Shown here: positions 43,401 through 51,903 of the stretch, piece after piece
Numbering within the stretch: the stretch's first letter is position 1
Layout of the letters: every line of letters begins with the position of its first letter
Origin: Virgisporangium aliadipatigenens
GTDB lineage: Bacteria > Actinomycetota > Actinomycetes > Mycobacteriales > Micromonosporaceae
NCBI RefSeq assembly: GCF_016863615.1
Contig: NZ_BOPF01000028.1
Span: 1 to 64,000, forward strand
Reading direction: 5' to 3'
DNA: 64,000 nt
Translations under genes and position numbers: made by a program
Notes under the pieces: model-generated
Seen by the model: the letters and a program-made list of their open reading frames with translations, nothing else
What the model was told of the DNA's origin: nothing
The model's database searches: none

Positions 43401-43705
43401 CCGACATCCGGGCGAACGTCGATGAGGTGGTCTTCGACGTGGTCTTCCTCAACCTGGTGGACCCCGCGGGCATCGCCGTGACGGCCCGCCCGGTGGGCGC
43501 TCGCGCGGAGCACACCGTCGCCCTGCCACCGGGGACGGCCGCCGGTGGCCTGACGCTCACCCTCGCGGTGAACGCGTTCCTGGCCCGGCCGGTGCTCGAA
43601 TACCGGGTCCGGCGCTCCGCCACGGGAGCCACCGGCGCATGGCACACGTGGGACCTGGCCCGCTACGGCCACGTCGTCGCCGTCACCCGGGACCGCGCCG
43701 CCTGA
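40448..43705 (+). CDS. 1085-residue protein of unknown function
   Basis: I recognise no family. There is no signal peptide or membrane segment. Structured stretches (about residues 10-250, 330-515 and 570-1085) look beta-rich and are separated by Pro/Ala/Asp/Gly linkers (near 255-330 and 515-560). The linkers contain loose repeats such as PPGPDAGRLPG. The last third contains several similar beta units (DGTTAASELVLDLARISG, EHTVALPPGTAAGGLTLTLAV). The ATG follows AAAGGGGG, but CACCCC at 40423-40428 can pair with GGGGTG at 40438-40443 and hide that site. It precedes the type VII-secretion-like cassette by 54 bases and may share its transcript. Confidence 0.6.
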   Translation: MVVVATSTATADPGPAAGPWTTAGALDPEGHRLDLLVVPGSGGVRYAVLAEPRVRRVAGGGRLFSATVIHHSADDDTVERVVLSFDVDTAPPAVALESLRETTGVTHLALFPRRTTVRLVDAGTGRVLGTGSAPTGSAALTCTLDGAAARAAHDAIAGRPGTLAVHTELEYRVAGVRVPRLGFDLAAVHDRLAGIAAGAPLPAASLAGHLRDLILAGVVRAEPSVDGRTATAELAVATLPAFLRAAAPILHPQTQATPSPVAPRHPNADPSPDPVPADPPGPDAGRLPGREPAGALGPDAGRSPGPVSADPPRPDAGPTPGSPAGEGALPADRYLLGERPADGRWVETADPSAGTGRIEQRIPLERLVAEVLRRGPRTPYVRALTTAGARTRAVPSEVRTDPRSAPMVTVTGRITTRWNAVRPQPVDPGPDAHALLAATAGTADPAAAPERWVLPDGVLAAPGPGPEPDGSDLWPDRVDPAIRWYAPTFTLVGLTLTQSTGDLMVVAAVVPDPAPPATAPWPALPAHVPDAVAPAPPATAAPDPGTAAAAAPGTTASPDPRHDPRPLPLDDLSAALHLPYRDADGRPRTAAIPATGVRADAERLEFTFAVAASWADTARAAMAGGAWRTARLSVAYTFAGWVRERATPVLGPMTLRLPVVEGTPGHGTTVDARSGVIRFDDGAELPPRDRPSVAVHVAPSAVPPEPVRHVRRTHGRAFAVELIAPGLDAPPAPPPGPVHEAVPVDAAPTGTTILRVRPAPGRFVLVPAAYTITRHGPEEGERAYRPALAVHGTIDPPRCLLTAGLHPDLTPAQRHAIEVELRARHHPAPVLEHVTAVPAGADVRWERPVATVRSPEGFQIGVDTDGAGAAELESALVAGGVRGRVTFTLSDGTTAASELVLDLARISGPWTGPVATGLADDVLALTNRIEAPVGVADVIIPGAPGGTVPVERVLEPGAGVVVRVPPGSVGHLVSAAVRAAPTGLSDIRANVDEVVFDVVFLNLVDPAGIAVTARPVGARAEHTVALPPGTAAGGLTLTLAVNAFLARPVLEYRVRRSATGATGAWHTWDLARYGHVVAVTRDRAA

Positions 43706-43759
43706 ACGACTTGCGTCGATTTGCTAGCCTCCCGGTCCTGTAGTGACCTGGAGGGACCC

Positions 43760-44080
43760 GTGACGTCACCGGACAGCTACATCGACCCCGCGCAGTTGGC
43801 GGCCTTCGCCGACAAGACCCGTGCGCTCGCCGCTACCTTCGACCGTCTGAGCAGCGACAAGGCGCGACTCGACGTCAGCCGCTGGGCCTTCGGCCGGCTG
43901 CCGGCGTCGAACGAGTTCTGGGACCTGTACCAGGAGATCGCGGACGCCCTCCTGGCCGGGCTGGAGGACGGCTTCACGGCGTTCGAGGACATCGCCGACG
44001 GGGTCACCGACGAGAGCGCCGCGTACGAGGGCACCGACCTGGCCAACCGCGACCTGTTCCGGCCGGAGGGGGGAAATTGA
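43760..44080 (+). CDS. EspC/WXG100-like small helical protein
   Basis: The 106-residue protein reads as a helical hairpin: a first helix with FADKTRALAATFDRL, a central WAFGRLPASNEFWDLY, and a second helix ending DESAAYEGTD. This layout matches EspC-like ESX secretion-associated proteins. The GTG follows GGAGGG. It heads a tight four-gene cassette whose next gene starts inside its stop (TTGA). Likely a secretion partner or substrate of a type VII system encoded elsewhere. Confidence 0.7.
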   Translation: MTSPDSYIDPAQLAAFADKTRALAATFDRLSSDKARLDVSRWAFGRLPASNEFWDLYQEIADALLAGLEDGFTAFEDIADGVTDESAAYEGTDLANRDLFRPEGGN

Positions 44081-45003
44081 GCCAGATCGCGCTGGAGCGC
44101 AACCGGACCTACTTCGAACAACTCGTCGGCTGGGCGCCGGAGCCGTTCAAGGCGCTGACCCGGGTGGTGCTCTTACCGTTCGAATGGGCGCTGGAACTGG
44201 TGGCCGGTGATCCGGACGAGCTCATGGAGGGTGCCCGGCAGGCGGCGCACATGGGCGACAAGGTGCGCTTCGCGGCGGCCCAGCACCGGATCAACTGCGA
44301 GCGGCTGCGCCCACACTGGCGAGGGCCGGCGGGTGATGCTTTCCAGGAGGCGATGGGCGAGTTCAGCGGCGCGGTCGACGAGTTGGGCGAGGGCTTCGAC
44401 GAACTGGCGAAGATCCTGGTCGAGGCGGCGAAGGCGTCGGTCGACGCGTTCAACCTGCTGTGCGAGATCATCTTCGAGTTCATCCTGTGGTACGTCGCCG
44501 AGCTGATCATCGCCGCGGTCGCGGCCGCGGTCTCGTTCGGGGCGAGCGCGGTGGCCTTCGCCGTTCGTGCGGTCGCGCGGCTCGCGGCGGTCCTGAGCCG
44601 CATCTGGCGGGTGATCGGCCGCTTCGCGATGATGCTCGAACGGCTCGCCCTGCGGATCCGGGCCGTGGCGAAGCTGCTGATGACGTACTCCCGCAAGCTC
44701 GTGACGATCTTCAAGACGAAACGGCAGTACTCGCCCTGGAAGGGCGCGCTCTATACCAGAGCCGGATTCAACTTCCAGGTCCAGAAGTTCCTGTGGATGC
44801 TGCCGGGCAAGCTCGTCATCAACGCCGCCTCGCCGGTCAACCTTCCGGGGCTCGGCGGTGCGGCCCTCGACGCCGGGGTCGGGTTCCGCGACATCGGCGA
44901 CGGCACCAAGGACCGCAACTACGTGGTCGACGGCACCTACGAGGATGTGACGGGCGAGTACACCCGACCCATCCAGGACCTCATCGATCTGGTGGGCACG
45001 TAG
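44077..45003 (+). CDS. WXG-containing type VII secretion substrate-like protein
   Basis: The 308-residue protein starts with TTG overlapping the previous stop. Its N-terminal half is a WXG-type helical region (HWRGPAGDAFQEAMGEFSGAV, about residues 79-99), then a long hydrophobic/basic stretch (about 130-215: membrane-spanning EFILWYVAELIIAAVAAAVSF, then Arg/Lys-rich helices) and a C-terminal region of about 90 residues with Gly/Asp/Tyr turns (GVGFRDIGDGTKDRNYVVDG). The form resembles LXG/WXG polymorphic toxins, but I do not recognise the C-terminal domain. Membrane insertion is possible. Confidence 0.65.
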   Translation: MSQIALERNRTYFEQLVGWAPEPFKALTRVVLLPFEWALELVAGDPDELMEGARQAAHMGDKVRFAAAQHRINCERLRPHWRGPAGDAFQEAMGEFSGAVDELGEGFDELAKILVEAAKASVDAFNLLCEIIFEFILWYVAELIIAAVAAAVSFGASAVAFAVRAVARLAAVLSRIWRVIGRFAMMLERLALRIRAVAKLLMTYSRKLVTIFKTKRQYSPWKGALYTRAGFNFQVQKFLWMLPGKLVINAASPVNLPGLGGAALDAGVGFRDIGDGTKDRNYVVDGTYEDVTGEYTRPIQDLIDLVGT

Positions 45004-45372
45004 GTGAGCGGGCACGAGTATCCGGCCCTGGACCGGTTGGAGAAGCTCATCAACGGGCTGCACGCGATGGGCGGCCGGCTCGGTGAGCGCATCGGCGAAC
45101 TGGCCGAGCAGGCCGCCGAGGGCGTCAGCGACTCCGGCTTCGTGATCGTCCGGGCGAAGAACGACGGCACCATCGTCGACGTCCTTCTCGACCCGCGCGC
45201 CATGCGTGCCGCGTCGCAGACCCTGGCGGAGGAGTTCCTCCAGGCTGCCCAACGGGCGCAGGAGCAGGCGGCCGAGTCGTCCCGTGCGGCGGTGCGCGCG
45301 CTGCTGGACCCGCTGCCCGGCATGGACGGGCGCACCGAGCCGGACGTTGATCGGTATCCGGATGTTCCTTGA
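45004..45372 (+). CDS. YbaB/EbfC-like small protein
   Basis: The 122-residue protein begins with GTG directly after the previous stop. A first helix, then two strands with VIVRAKNDGTIVDVLLDP, then a long helix (ASQTLAEEFLQAAQRAQEQAAESS) match the YbaB/EbfC fold. Divergent YbaB-like proteins accompany EspC/WXG genes in actinobacteria, probably as chaperone-like partners, rather than serving as nucleoid proteins. The 3' end overlaps the next gene by 11 bases. Confidence 0.72.
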   Translation: MSGHEYPALDRLEKLINGLHAMGGRLGERIGELAEQAAEGVSDSGFVIVRAKNDGTIVDVLLDPRAMRAASQTLAEEFLQAAQRAQEQAAESSRAAVRALLDPLPGMDGRTEPDVDRYPDVP

Positions 45373-45949
45373 TCCGGATCCGCTGCGGGCCTACGCCGAG
45401 GCACTGGCCGAACTCGCGCCGGGGCAGCGCGTGCTGGCCGCGGTCGTCACGCACGCCGCACCCGGGGTCGGCCCGCTCCCGCCGCCCGAGCGGGACCTGA
45501 CGCGCACCCCCGGGACGGTCGCGGCGGGTGTCGCCGGCGCGATCCTCTCGCCCAACCTGCCCGGTGGGGAACGCCTGGTGCGGCTCCTGCTCGGCCGCGC
45601 CGCCGGCGGGGCGCCCGACTCGCTCGCGGCGCGCTGCCGGCAGGCCTGCGAGGGCACGAGCGACCTGCTGTTGGTGGTCACCGACGCGCGGCTGCTGCTG
45701 TTCGAACCGCTCGACGGCGGCCACTTCGTCGACCGGGCCGACCAGCACGACAAGCCCGCGTCGGCGCGGCTGCGCCCGCTGTGGGAGACGCCGGTGTCGA
45801 CCGTGCGTTCGGCCCGCGTCGGCCGGTACCGGCTCAACTGGTCCCGCCTGACCGTCGGGTTCGGCGACGGCTCGTGGGTGGCGTTCGCCAGCCTGCTGTA
45901 CATGGGCCGGGGCAAGGCCCGCCGGATCGCGGCCGCGCTGTGCGGCTGA
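45362..45949 (+). CDS. Unknown protein completing the type VII-like cassette
   Basis: The 195-residue protein (start MFLDPDPLRAYAEALAEL) overlaps the YbaB-like gene by 11 bases. It has a mixed alpha/beta pattern with LLLVVTDARLLLFEPLDGG and a final YRLNWSRLTVGFGDGSWVAFAS, reminiscent of PH-like beta domains that carry a TDRRLLLF signature. No signal peptide or membrane helix is seen. As last gene of the cassette it could be an immunity or adaptor protein; this is inference from position. Confidence 0.6.
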   Translation: MFLDPDPLRAYAEALAELAPGQRVLAAVVTHAAPGVGPLPPPERDLTRTPGTVAAGVAGAILSPNLPGGERLVRLLLGRAAGGAPDSLAARCRQACEGTSDLLLVVTDARLLLFEPLDGGHFVDRADQHDKPASARLRPLWETPVSTVRSARVGRYRLNWSRLTVGFGDGSWVAFASLLYMGRGKARRIAAALCG

Positions 45950-45953
45950 ACGG

Positions 45954-46997
45954 TCAGGTCGACTCGCGCACCACCAGGTCGACGGGGAGCATCTTGGCCT
46001 GTTCGATCGCCTCGCCCGCGGCCAGCCGCAGCACCTGCCGGGCCAGGGTCCGGCCGATCTCCTGGATGGGCTGGCGCACCGTGGTCAGCGGCGGGTCCGC
46101 GAACGCCGCCACCATGTTGTCGTCGAACCCGACCACGGCCACGTCCTCCGGCACCCGACGGCCGGCCTGCTTGAGCGTGCGCAACGCCCCGTCGGCCATC
46201 AGGTCGGAACCGGCGAACACCGCGTCGATGCCCGGGTCGTCGGCCAGCAACTGGCGCATCGCCGTGGCGCCCGACTCGCGGGTGAAGTCGCCGACCGCGA
46301 TGATCGAACGCCGGTCCGAGTCCTTCAGCACCGTGCGGTAGCCCTGCAGCCGGTCGACGCCCGCGACCATGTCCTGCGGCCCGGCGATCGTGGCGATCCG
46401 GCGCCGGCCCTGTTCCATCAGGTAGCGCACGGCCGTCTCGGCGCCGGCCACGTTGTCCACGTCCACGTAGGGCAGCGGCCCGAACTCCGGCGGCGGCTGG
46501 TTGGGCGGCAGCAGCGGCCGCCCGTTGCAGACCACCGGAACGCCCATCCTCAGCAGGGTGTTCGGCAGCGGGTCGGCGCCGTGGATGGAGAAGAGCATCA
46601 CGCCGTCGACGTGACCGCCGGCCGCGTAGCGTTCGACCCGCTGGTGGCTGGCCCCGGTGGCGGCCATGATCAGCACGAGCTGCTTGCCGGCGCTCTCCAG
46701 TTCCTGGCTGACGCCGTGGATGACGCCCGCGAAGTACGGGTCGTCGGAGAAGATCCGGGACTGCGGCTCGGACGCGACCAGCGCGAACGCGTCGGTTCGC
46801 TGCGTCACGAGGCTGCGGGCCGCCTGGTTGGGCACGTAGCCGAGCGCCTCGACCGCACGCATGACGACCTCACGCAGGTGCGGGGCCACGGTCTGGGAGC
46901 CGTTGACCACCCGGGAGACGGTGGCGCGCGAGACGCCCGCACGCGACGCCACCATCTCCAGGGTCGGCCGTTCCCGACCGGCAATTCTCTCCGTCAC
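45954..46997 (-). CDS. LacI-family repressor of the beta-glucan regulon
   Basis: The 347-residue protein has the LacI helix-turn-helix (LEMVASRAGVSRATVSRVVNGS), the hinge-helix segment GYVPNQAARSLV and a periplasmic-binding-protein-like sensor domain. It follows the beta-glucosidase gene by 22 bases and is probably the last gene of the importer operon. Two identical GAGAGCGCTCTC palindromes, before the importer and before the GH16 glucanase, are its likely operators; they resemble CelR/CebR sites of related cellobiose repressors. The GTG follows GGAG. Confidence 0.88.
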   Translation of the reverse strand: MTERIAGRERPTLEMVASRAGVSRATVSRVVNGSQTVAPHLREVVMRAVEALGYVPNQAARSLVTQRTDAFALVASEPQSRIFSDDPYFAGVIHGVSQELESAGKQLVLIMAATGASHQRVERYAAGGHVDGVMLFSIHGADPLPNTLLRMGVPVVCNGRPLLPPNQPPPEFGPLPYVDVDNVAGAETAVRYLMEQGRRRIATIAGPQDMVAGVDRLQGYRTVLKDSDRRSIIAVGDFTRESGATAMRQLLADDPGIDAVFAGSDLMADGALRTLKQAGRRVPEDVAVVGFDDNMVAAFADPPLTTVRQPIQEIGRTLARQVLRLAAGEAIEQAKMLPVDLVVREST

Positions 46998-47019
46998 GCT
47001 CCGACCATAAGGTAATTCG

Positions 47020-48405
47020 TCACGCCAGACCGTTCCGGGTGATCACGTCGGAGTAGAAGCGGGCGCTTGCCTTAGGGATCCGGGCCTGCGTGGGGTAGTC
47101 GACGTAGACGATCCCGAAGCGCTTGGCGTAGCCCTCGGCCCACTCGAAGTTGTCGAGCAGCGACCACGCGAAGTAACCCTTCAACGGGACACCGGCGGCG
47201 ATCGCGTCGTGGCAGGCCCGCAGGTGGGCGTCGTAGTAGGCGGTGCGCTGCGGGTCGTCCACCCGCCCGTCGGGCCCGATCTCGTCGTCGAACGCGGCGC
47301 CGTTCTCCGTGATGTAGAGGTCGACCGCCGGATAGTCCGTGGCGATCCGGCGCAGCGTGTCCGTCAGACCGGCCGGGTGGATCTCCCAGCCCATCGCGGT
47401 GACCGGCGCGCCCCGGCCGACGAAGCGCACGTCCCCGCTGCCCGGCCAGGTGCGGTCCGGCAGCGCCGACTCCTGCGGGTCGGGTGCGGCCACCACCTGG
47501 GTGGTGTAGTAGTTGATCCCCAGGAACTCCAGCGGCTGGTGGATGGTCTCCAGGTCGCCGTCGCGGATGAACCCGAGGTCGCTGACGCCGGCGAGGTCAC
47601 CGCGCACGTCGATCGGGTAGGTCCCCTTCAGCAGCGGATCCATGAAGATCCGGTTGAGCAGCCCGTCGATGCGCCGCGCCGCGTCGAGATCGCCCGGCAG
47701 GTCGGTCGCCGGGTAGATCGAGTTCGTGTTGAGCGTGATCCCGACCGGAACGCCCAGCCGCTGCGCCGCCAGGCCGTGGCCGAGCAGCAGGTGGTGCGCC
47801 GCCGCGACGGCGTTCGCCGGTTCGGTGCGCCCGGGCGCGTGGATCCCCGAGCCGTAGCCGAGGAACGCCGCCACCCACGGCTCGTTCAGGGTGGTCCAGC
47901 GCCGGACCCGGTCGCCGAGCGCGTCGTGCACCATCGCGGCGTAGTCCGCGAAGCGCGCCGCGGTGTCCCGGGCGACCCAGCCGCCCCGGTCCTCGACGCC
48001 CTGCGGCAGGTCCCAGTGGTAGAGCGTCACCCACGGTTCGATGTCGCGGGCCAGCAGTTCGTCCACCAGGCGGCGGTAGAAGTCCAGGCCGCGCTGGTTG
48101 GCCGGGCCGGAGCCGCCCGGCTGGACCCGCGGCCACGCCACCGAGAACCGGTACGCGTCGAGGCCGAGCGCGGCCATCATCGCGACGTCGTCCTTGTACC
48201 GGTGGTAGTGGTCGCAGGCCACGTCGCCGGTGTCGCCCTTGGCGACCTTGTCCGGGGTGCGGCTGAACGTGTCCCAGATCGACGGGGTCCGGCCGTCCTC
48301 GTCCGCCGCACCCTCGATCTGGTAGGAGGCCGTCGCCGCGCCCCAGAGGAACCCCGGGGGGAACTCGCGCTGGGTCTGCTCCTGCTTCGGTTGCGTCGTC
48401 GTCAC
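47020..48405 (-). CDS. GH1 beta-glucosidase
   Basis: The 461-residue cytoplasmic enzyme shows the GH1 start [19 protein letters not shown], the acid/base Glu in TLNEP (Glu175) and the nucleophile Glu in ITENG. It should split beta-linked glucose disaccharides or short oligomers brought in by the ABC importer encoded upstream. The GTG overlaps the permease stop (GTGA). No signal peptide. Confidence 0.93.
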   Translation of the reverse strand: MTTTQPKQEQTQREFPPGFLWGAATASYQIEGAADEDGRTPSIWDTFSRTPDKVAKGDTGDVACDHYHRYKDDVAMMAALGLDAYRFSVAWPRVQPGGSGPANQRGLDFYRRLVDELLARDIEPWVTLYHWDLPQGVEDRGGWVARDTAARFADYAAMVHDALGDRVRRWTTLNEPWVAAFLGYGSGIHAPGRTEPANAVAAAHHLLLGHGLAAQRLGVPVGITLNTNSIYPATDLPGDLDAARRIDGLLNRIFMDPLLKGTYPIDVRGDLAGVSDLGFIRDGDLETIHQPLEFLGINYYTTQVVAAPDPQESALPDRTWPGSGDVRFVGRGAPVTAMGWEIHPAGLTDTLRRIATDYPAVDLYITENGAAFDDEIGPDGRVDDPQRTAYYDAHLRACHDAIAAGVPLKGYFAWSLLDNFEWAEGYAKRFGIVYVDYPTQARIPKASARFYSDVITRNGLA

Positions 48406-49256
48406 GCCTTGACCGCGCCTTCCATGATTCCGCTGATGATCTGCCGGCCGAACACCACGAACACCACCAGCAGCGGCAGCGTCGCGATGGCCGTTCCCGC
48501 GAAGACGAGCGAAAAGTCGTTGTAGTAGGTGGTGCCCAGCAGCCGGAGGGACAACTGGACGGTCTGGTTGCCCGGGTCGTTCAGTACGACGAACGGCCAG
48601 ATGAACTCGTTCCAGGTGGTCATGAACGTCAGCAGCCCCAGAACCGCCGCGGCCGGGCGCAGCGCCGGCAGGACCACGTTCCAGTAGATCCGCCACGTGG
48701 AGCACCCGTCCACCCGGGCGGCCTCGATCAGCTCGTCGGAGACGGCCTGGTCGGCGTACTGCCGCATCATGAAGACCCCGAACCCGCTGACCAGGAACGG
48801 CACGATGACGGCCTGGAGCTCGTTGTTCCAGCCCAGCTTGACCATGAGCATGTACTGCGGGATGAGGCCGAGCTGGATCGGCACCATCATGGTCCCGATG
48901 ATGAACAGCAGCAGCCGGTTGCGTCCCGCGAACCGCAGTTTCGCGAACGCGAACCCGGCCAGCGAGGAGAAGAACACCACCGACAGCGTGACCGTCGTGG
49001 AGACGATCGCCGAGTTGATCAGACCCTGCGCGAAGTGCGCCTCGTAGTTGTCGAACAGGTGCGCCACGTTGGTCGCGAAGCGCCCGCCCGGCAGCAGCGG
49101 CGGCGGCACGTCGGCGATCGCGTCGTTGGTGCGCGTCGAGATGACGATCATCCAGTAGAACGGGAACAGCGAGATCAGCGCCAGGATCGTCAACGCGATG
49201 TAGGTGACGGGTCCCGCGTCCCACGGCCGCTTCGTGGCCTTGACCTTCGTACTCAT
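48402..49256 (-). CDS. Sugar ABC importer permease, MalG type
   Basis: The 284-residue membrane protein has about six transmembrane segments and the EAA loop ([29 protein letters not shown]) that binds the ATPase. Its ATG overlaps the stop of a 28-codon ORF, not of the MalF-type gene directly. Such importers use a shared MsiK-type ATPase encoded elsewhere; none is in this operon. Confidence 0.92.
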   Translation of the reverse strand: MSTKVKATKRPWDAGPVTYIALTILALISLFPFYWMIVISTRTNDAIADVPPPLLPGGRFATNVAHLFDNYEAHFAQGLINSAIVSTTVTLSVVFFSSLAGFAFAKLRFAGRNRLLLFIIGTMMVPIQLGLIPQYMLMVKLGWNNELQAVIVPFLVSGFGVFMMRQYADQAVSDELIEAARVDGCSTWRIYWNVVLPALRPAAAVLGLLTFMTTWNEFIWPFVVLNDPGNQTVQLSLRLLGTTYYNDFSLVFAGTAIATLPLLVVFVVFGRQIISGIMEGAVKA

Positions 49257-49339
49257 GCCGCCGCCTCGCTTCGCTCACCGGCGCCCTGAGACCGGAGCGC
49301 ACAGTGCTTCATGATTCGCTCCCGCGAGCGTCCGCTCAT
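49253..49339 (-). CDS. 28-codon leader ORF, copy B of a repeated upstream module
   Basis: The [21 protein letters not shown]...GERSEAAA starts within the stop of the MalF-type gene (ATGA) and ends within the start of the MalG-type gene (ATGA). It has the same length as the leader before the IclR gene (14167-14253), no gaps, 86% nucleotide identity, and only one mismatch in the last 33 bases. Such an insert between MalF and MalG genes, which normally overlap or nearly touch, is unusual. Function unknown; translational coupling is the obvious effect. Confidence 0.6.
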   Translation of the reverse strand: MSGRSRERIMKHCALRSQGAGERSEAAA

Positions 49340-50328
49340 TGCTCGGCCCCCTTGCTGCCGCCGGCGAGACGGCGCACGAGCACCAGGTTCGCCAGCGACA
49401 CGATGATGATCAGCAGGAACAGCAGCCACGCGATCGCGGCGCCGTAGCCGAAGTTGAAGCGCGTGAAGCCCTGCTCGTACAGGTACATCGCGACCGTCTG
49501 CGACTGGCGCAGCGACCCGCCGAGGATGGCGTTGTTGGAGCCGTTGAACAGCAGCGGCTCGGTGAACAGCTGCAGCCCGCCGATCGTCGCGATGATCACG
49601 CTGAACAGCAGCGTCGGCCGCAGCAGCGGCACAGTGATCTGCCAGAACTGGCGCAGCGCCGACGCCCCGTCGATCGAGGCCGACTCGTAGAGGTCCTTCG
49701 GGATGGCCTGCATCGCGGCCAGCAGGATCAGGGCGTGGTAGCCGGTCCAGCGCCAGTCGACCATCGTCGCGACGGCGAACCACGCGGAGTACCGCCCGGC
49801 CGGCCAGTCGATGGGGTCGATCCCGACGAAGCCGATCAGCCAGTTGATCAGCCCGAAGTCGCGCCCGAAGAGCTGGCTGAACACGATGGCGACGGCGGCG
49901 ACCGAGGTGACGTTCGGGACGAGGACGCCCATCCGGAACGCGGTGCGCGCCCGCAGCTTCTTGTTGAGCCAGTACGCCGTCACCAGCGCCAGCAGGATCT
50001 GGGGGATCGTCGCCAGCAGGAAGATGCCGAAGGTGTTGTAGACGGCGTTCCAGAACCAGCTGTCCTTGAGGATCGCCGAGTAGTTGTCGAGGCCGACGAA
50101 GCCCCCGTCGCCGCCGAGCAGGTCCCATTTGCGCAGCGACACCCAGAGCGTGTACGCCAGCGGGAACGCGCCGAAGATCGCGAAGATGATGAAGAACGGC
50201 GAGATGAAGATGTACGGGGAGAACTTCAGATCGATCTTGGTGAGGCGGTGTCGGCTGGGCGCGGGTGGCTGCGGCGCCGCGTCCGGGGAACCGCGGTCGT
50301 GCCGGCCCCGGGTGATCTGCGCGGTCAT
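49336..50328 (-). CDS. Sugar ABC importer permease, MalF type
   Basis: The 330-residue protein has a cytoplasmic N-terminus, about six transmembrane segments and an EAA loop (DLYESASIDGASALRQFWQITVPLLRPT). It pairs with the MalG-type permease. It follows the binding-protein gene by 82 bases and its stop overlaps the 28-codon ORF. Confidence 0.92.
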   Translation of the reverse strand: MTAQITRGRHDRGSPDAAPQPPAPSRHRLTKIDLKFSPYIFISPFFIIFAIFGAFPLAYTLWVSLRKWDLLGGDGGFVGLDNYSAILKDSWFWNAVYNTFGIFLLATIPQILLALVTAYWLNKKLRARTAFRMGVLVPNVTSVAAVAIVFSQLFGRDFGLINWLIGFVGIDPIDWPAGRYSAWFAVATMVDWRWTGYHALILLAAMQAIPKDLYESASIDGASALRQFWQITVPLLRPTLLFSVIIATIGGLQLFTEPLLFNGSNNAILGGSLRQSQTVAMYLYEQGFTRFNFGYGAAIAWLLFLLIIIVSLANLVLVRRLAGGSKGAEQ

Positions 50329-50410
50329 GTGGGGTGACCTTTCCGTTCCGGTAAGGCCGCGCCGAGCCCACGGGAGAGAGAGTCCGTAGGCCCGGCGCGG
50401 AGTCCAGGGG

Positions 50411-51703
50411 TTAGGCCGCCGCCTTCTTGGCGTCGGCGACCGCCTGCGTCCAGGCCTGATCCGGAGTGCGCTGCTTCTGCTCCACCGTGCGGCTGGCGTT
50501 GAGCACCTGGTCCTGCACGGCCAGGTTCTTCGGGCCGTAGTGCAACGGCTTCAGGTTCCGCGCGCCGGCCGCGAAGATCTTGCCGGTGGGCGCGCCGGAG
50601 AAGTAGGCGTTGGTGGCGTCCTTGACGCTCGGGTCGTCCAGCGCCTGCGGCGAGGAGGGCAGCGTGCCCTTCGCCTTCCAACCGCCGAGCTGACCCTCGG
50701 GGCTGGTCAGGAAGATCGCCAGTTCGGCCGCGAGCTTCTTGTTCTTGCCCTGCTTCGGCACGCCGAGCCAGGAGCCGCCCCAGTTGCCGCCGCCGCCGGG
50801 CACGGTGGCGATGTCCCACTTGCCGGTGAGGCCGTCGCCGGCGTTGCCCTGGATGACACCGGTCATCCACGCCGGGCAGGCGATCGTCGCGAACTTCGAC
50901 TGCTTGAAGCCGGCGACCCACTGGTCGGTCCACGACTGGTAGTTGGCCGAGAGGCCGGCGTTGATCATCTTCATGGTGGTGTCCCACGACTGCTTCACGG
51001 CCGGGTTGCTGTCGACCGCGAGCTTGTTCGACTTGTCGTAGAACGTGTAGCCGACCGAGGCGCCGTTCTGCTTGAGGATGGCCTCGAACAGGTTGGTGGC
51101 GCCGTCGACGAAGCTCGCCCCGCCGTTGTCGGGAGCCGACTTGAAGCGCTCGCCGGTGGCGATGTAGGCGTCCCAGGTGGGCCAGAGCTTGCTGACCTCG
51201 TCGCGGTTGGTCGGCAGGCCGGCCTTCTGGAACAGGTCCTGCCGGTAGCACATGGCCAGGCCGCCGACGTCGGTGCCGAGGCCCATCAGCTTGCCGTCGG
51301 CCATGCCCAGGTCCCACTTCCAGTCCAGGAAGTTGGCCTTCTTGTCGCCGGCGCCGTGGTCCAGCAGGTTCTCGAACTTGTCGGCCTGCGGCTTGTACTG
51401 GACGAGGAGGCCCTCCTCGATCGCGACGATGTCGCCGGCACCCGCGTTGGTCGCGAGGTACTGCGTCAGCTTCGGCGAGTAGTCGGAGAGGTTGGCGCCG
51501 GTGCCGCGCTCCTTGATGGTGACGCCGGGGTGGCTCGCCTCGAACTTGCGGTAGAGCTCGTCGTAGCCGAACTGGCCGAAGACGTCGACGGTCAGCGTGA
51601 CGTTGCCGTCGCCGCCCTCGTCGTCGCCGCAGGCGGAGATGCCGGTCAACGCGAGGACCGCGACACTCGCGACGGCCGCGAGGCGTCGGGTGGTGGCGCC
51701 CAT
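50411..51703 (-). CDS. Sugar-binding lipoprotein of the ABC importer
   Basis: The 430-residue protein has a lipoprotein signal with lipobox GISAC (Cys25) and the mixed alpha/beta pattern of family 1 solute-binding proteins (VTLTVDVFGQFGYDELYRKFEASHPGV). The ATG follows AAGGAAA. It should capture beta-glucan oligosaccharides such as laminaribiose or cellobiose, inferred from the neighbouring GH1 and GH16 genes. First gene of the operon; a LacI-type operator lies 88 bases upstream of the start. Confidence 0.9.
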   Translation of the reverse strand: MGATTRRLAAVASVAVLALTGISACGDDEGGDGNVTLTVDVFGQFGYDELYRKFEASHPGVTIKERGTGANLSDYSPKLTQYLATNAGAGDIVAIEEGLLVQYKPQADKFENLLDHGAGDKKANFLDWKWDLGMADGKLMGLGTDVGGLAMCYRQDLFQKAGLPTNRDEVSKLWPTWDAYIATGERFKSAPDNGGASFVDGATNLFEAILKQNGASVGYTFYDKSNKLAVDSNPAVKQSWDTTMKMINAGLSANYQSWTDQWVAGFKQSKFATIACPAWMTGVIQGNAGDGLTGKWDIATVPGGGGNWGGSWLGVPKQGKNKKLAAELAIFLTSPEGQLGGWKAKGTLPSSPQALDDPSVKDATNAYFSGAPTGKIFAAGARNLKPLHYGPKNLAVQDQVLNASRTVEQKQRTPDQAWTQAVADAKKAAA

Positions 51704-51790
51704 GCGGGTTTCCTTTCGGTGGGGTGTGAATCCCCCGGCGTCGGCGGGTGGGGCCGGCGTGGTGCCCGGGAGCGTGGCGCTCGGGGTTGA

Positions 51791-51802
51791 GAGAGCGCTC
51801 TC
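51791..51802. promoter_or_regulatory. LacI-type operator of the sugar importer operon
   Basis: GAGAGCGCTCTC is a perfect 12-base palindrome upstream of the binding-protein gene. A TTGACT box (minus strand, 51835-51830) and TAGAAC (51815-51810) lie just upstream, though their 14-base spacing is short. The same palindrome occurs before the GH16 gene. Confidence 0.8.
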
Positions 51803-51857
51803 ACGGAGGGTTCTACGTGTGGGAGCCGAAGTCAAGTCACAGGAGGTTCACAAACAG

Positions 51858-51892
51858 GCGGCGGGGCCGACCCGTGGAGTCGACCCCGCCGC
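51858..51892 (-). terminator. Terminator of the GH16 glucanase gene
   Basis: GCGGCGGGG pairs with CCCCGCCGC, extended by CGAC/GTCG inside, 11 bases past the GH16 stop; on the minus strand it is followed by TGTTTGTG. It also insulates the importer operon promoter from read-through. Confidence 0.7.
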
Positions 51893-51903
51893 GCGACGAG
51901 CGA

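Noticed and set aside
47020-49302. 760-codon reading of the GH1 gene
   Set aside because: The extra N-terminal part is the shadow of the MalG-type permease; the GTG at 48405 fits the GH1 start and overlaps the permease stop.
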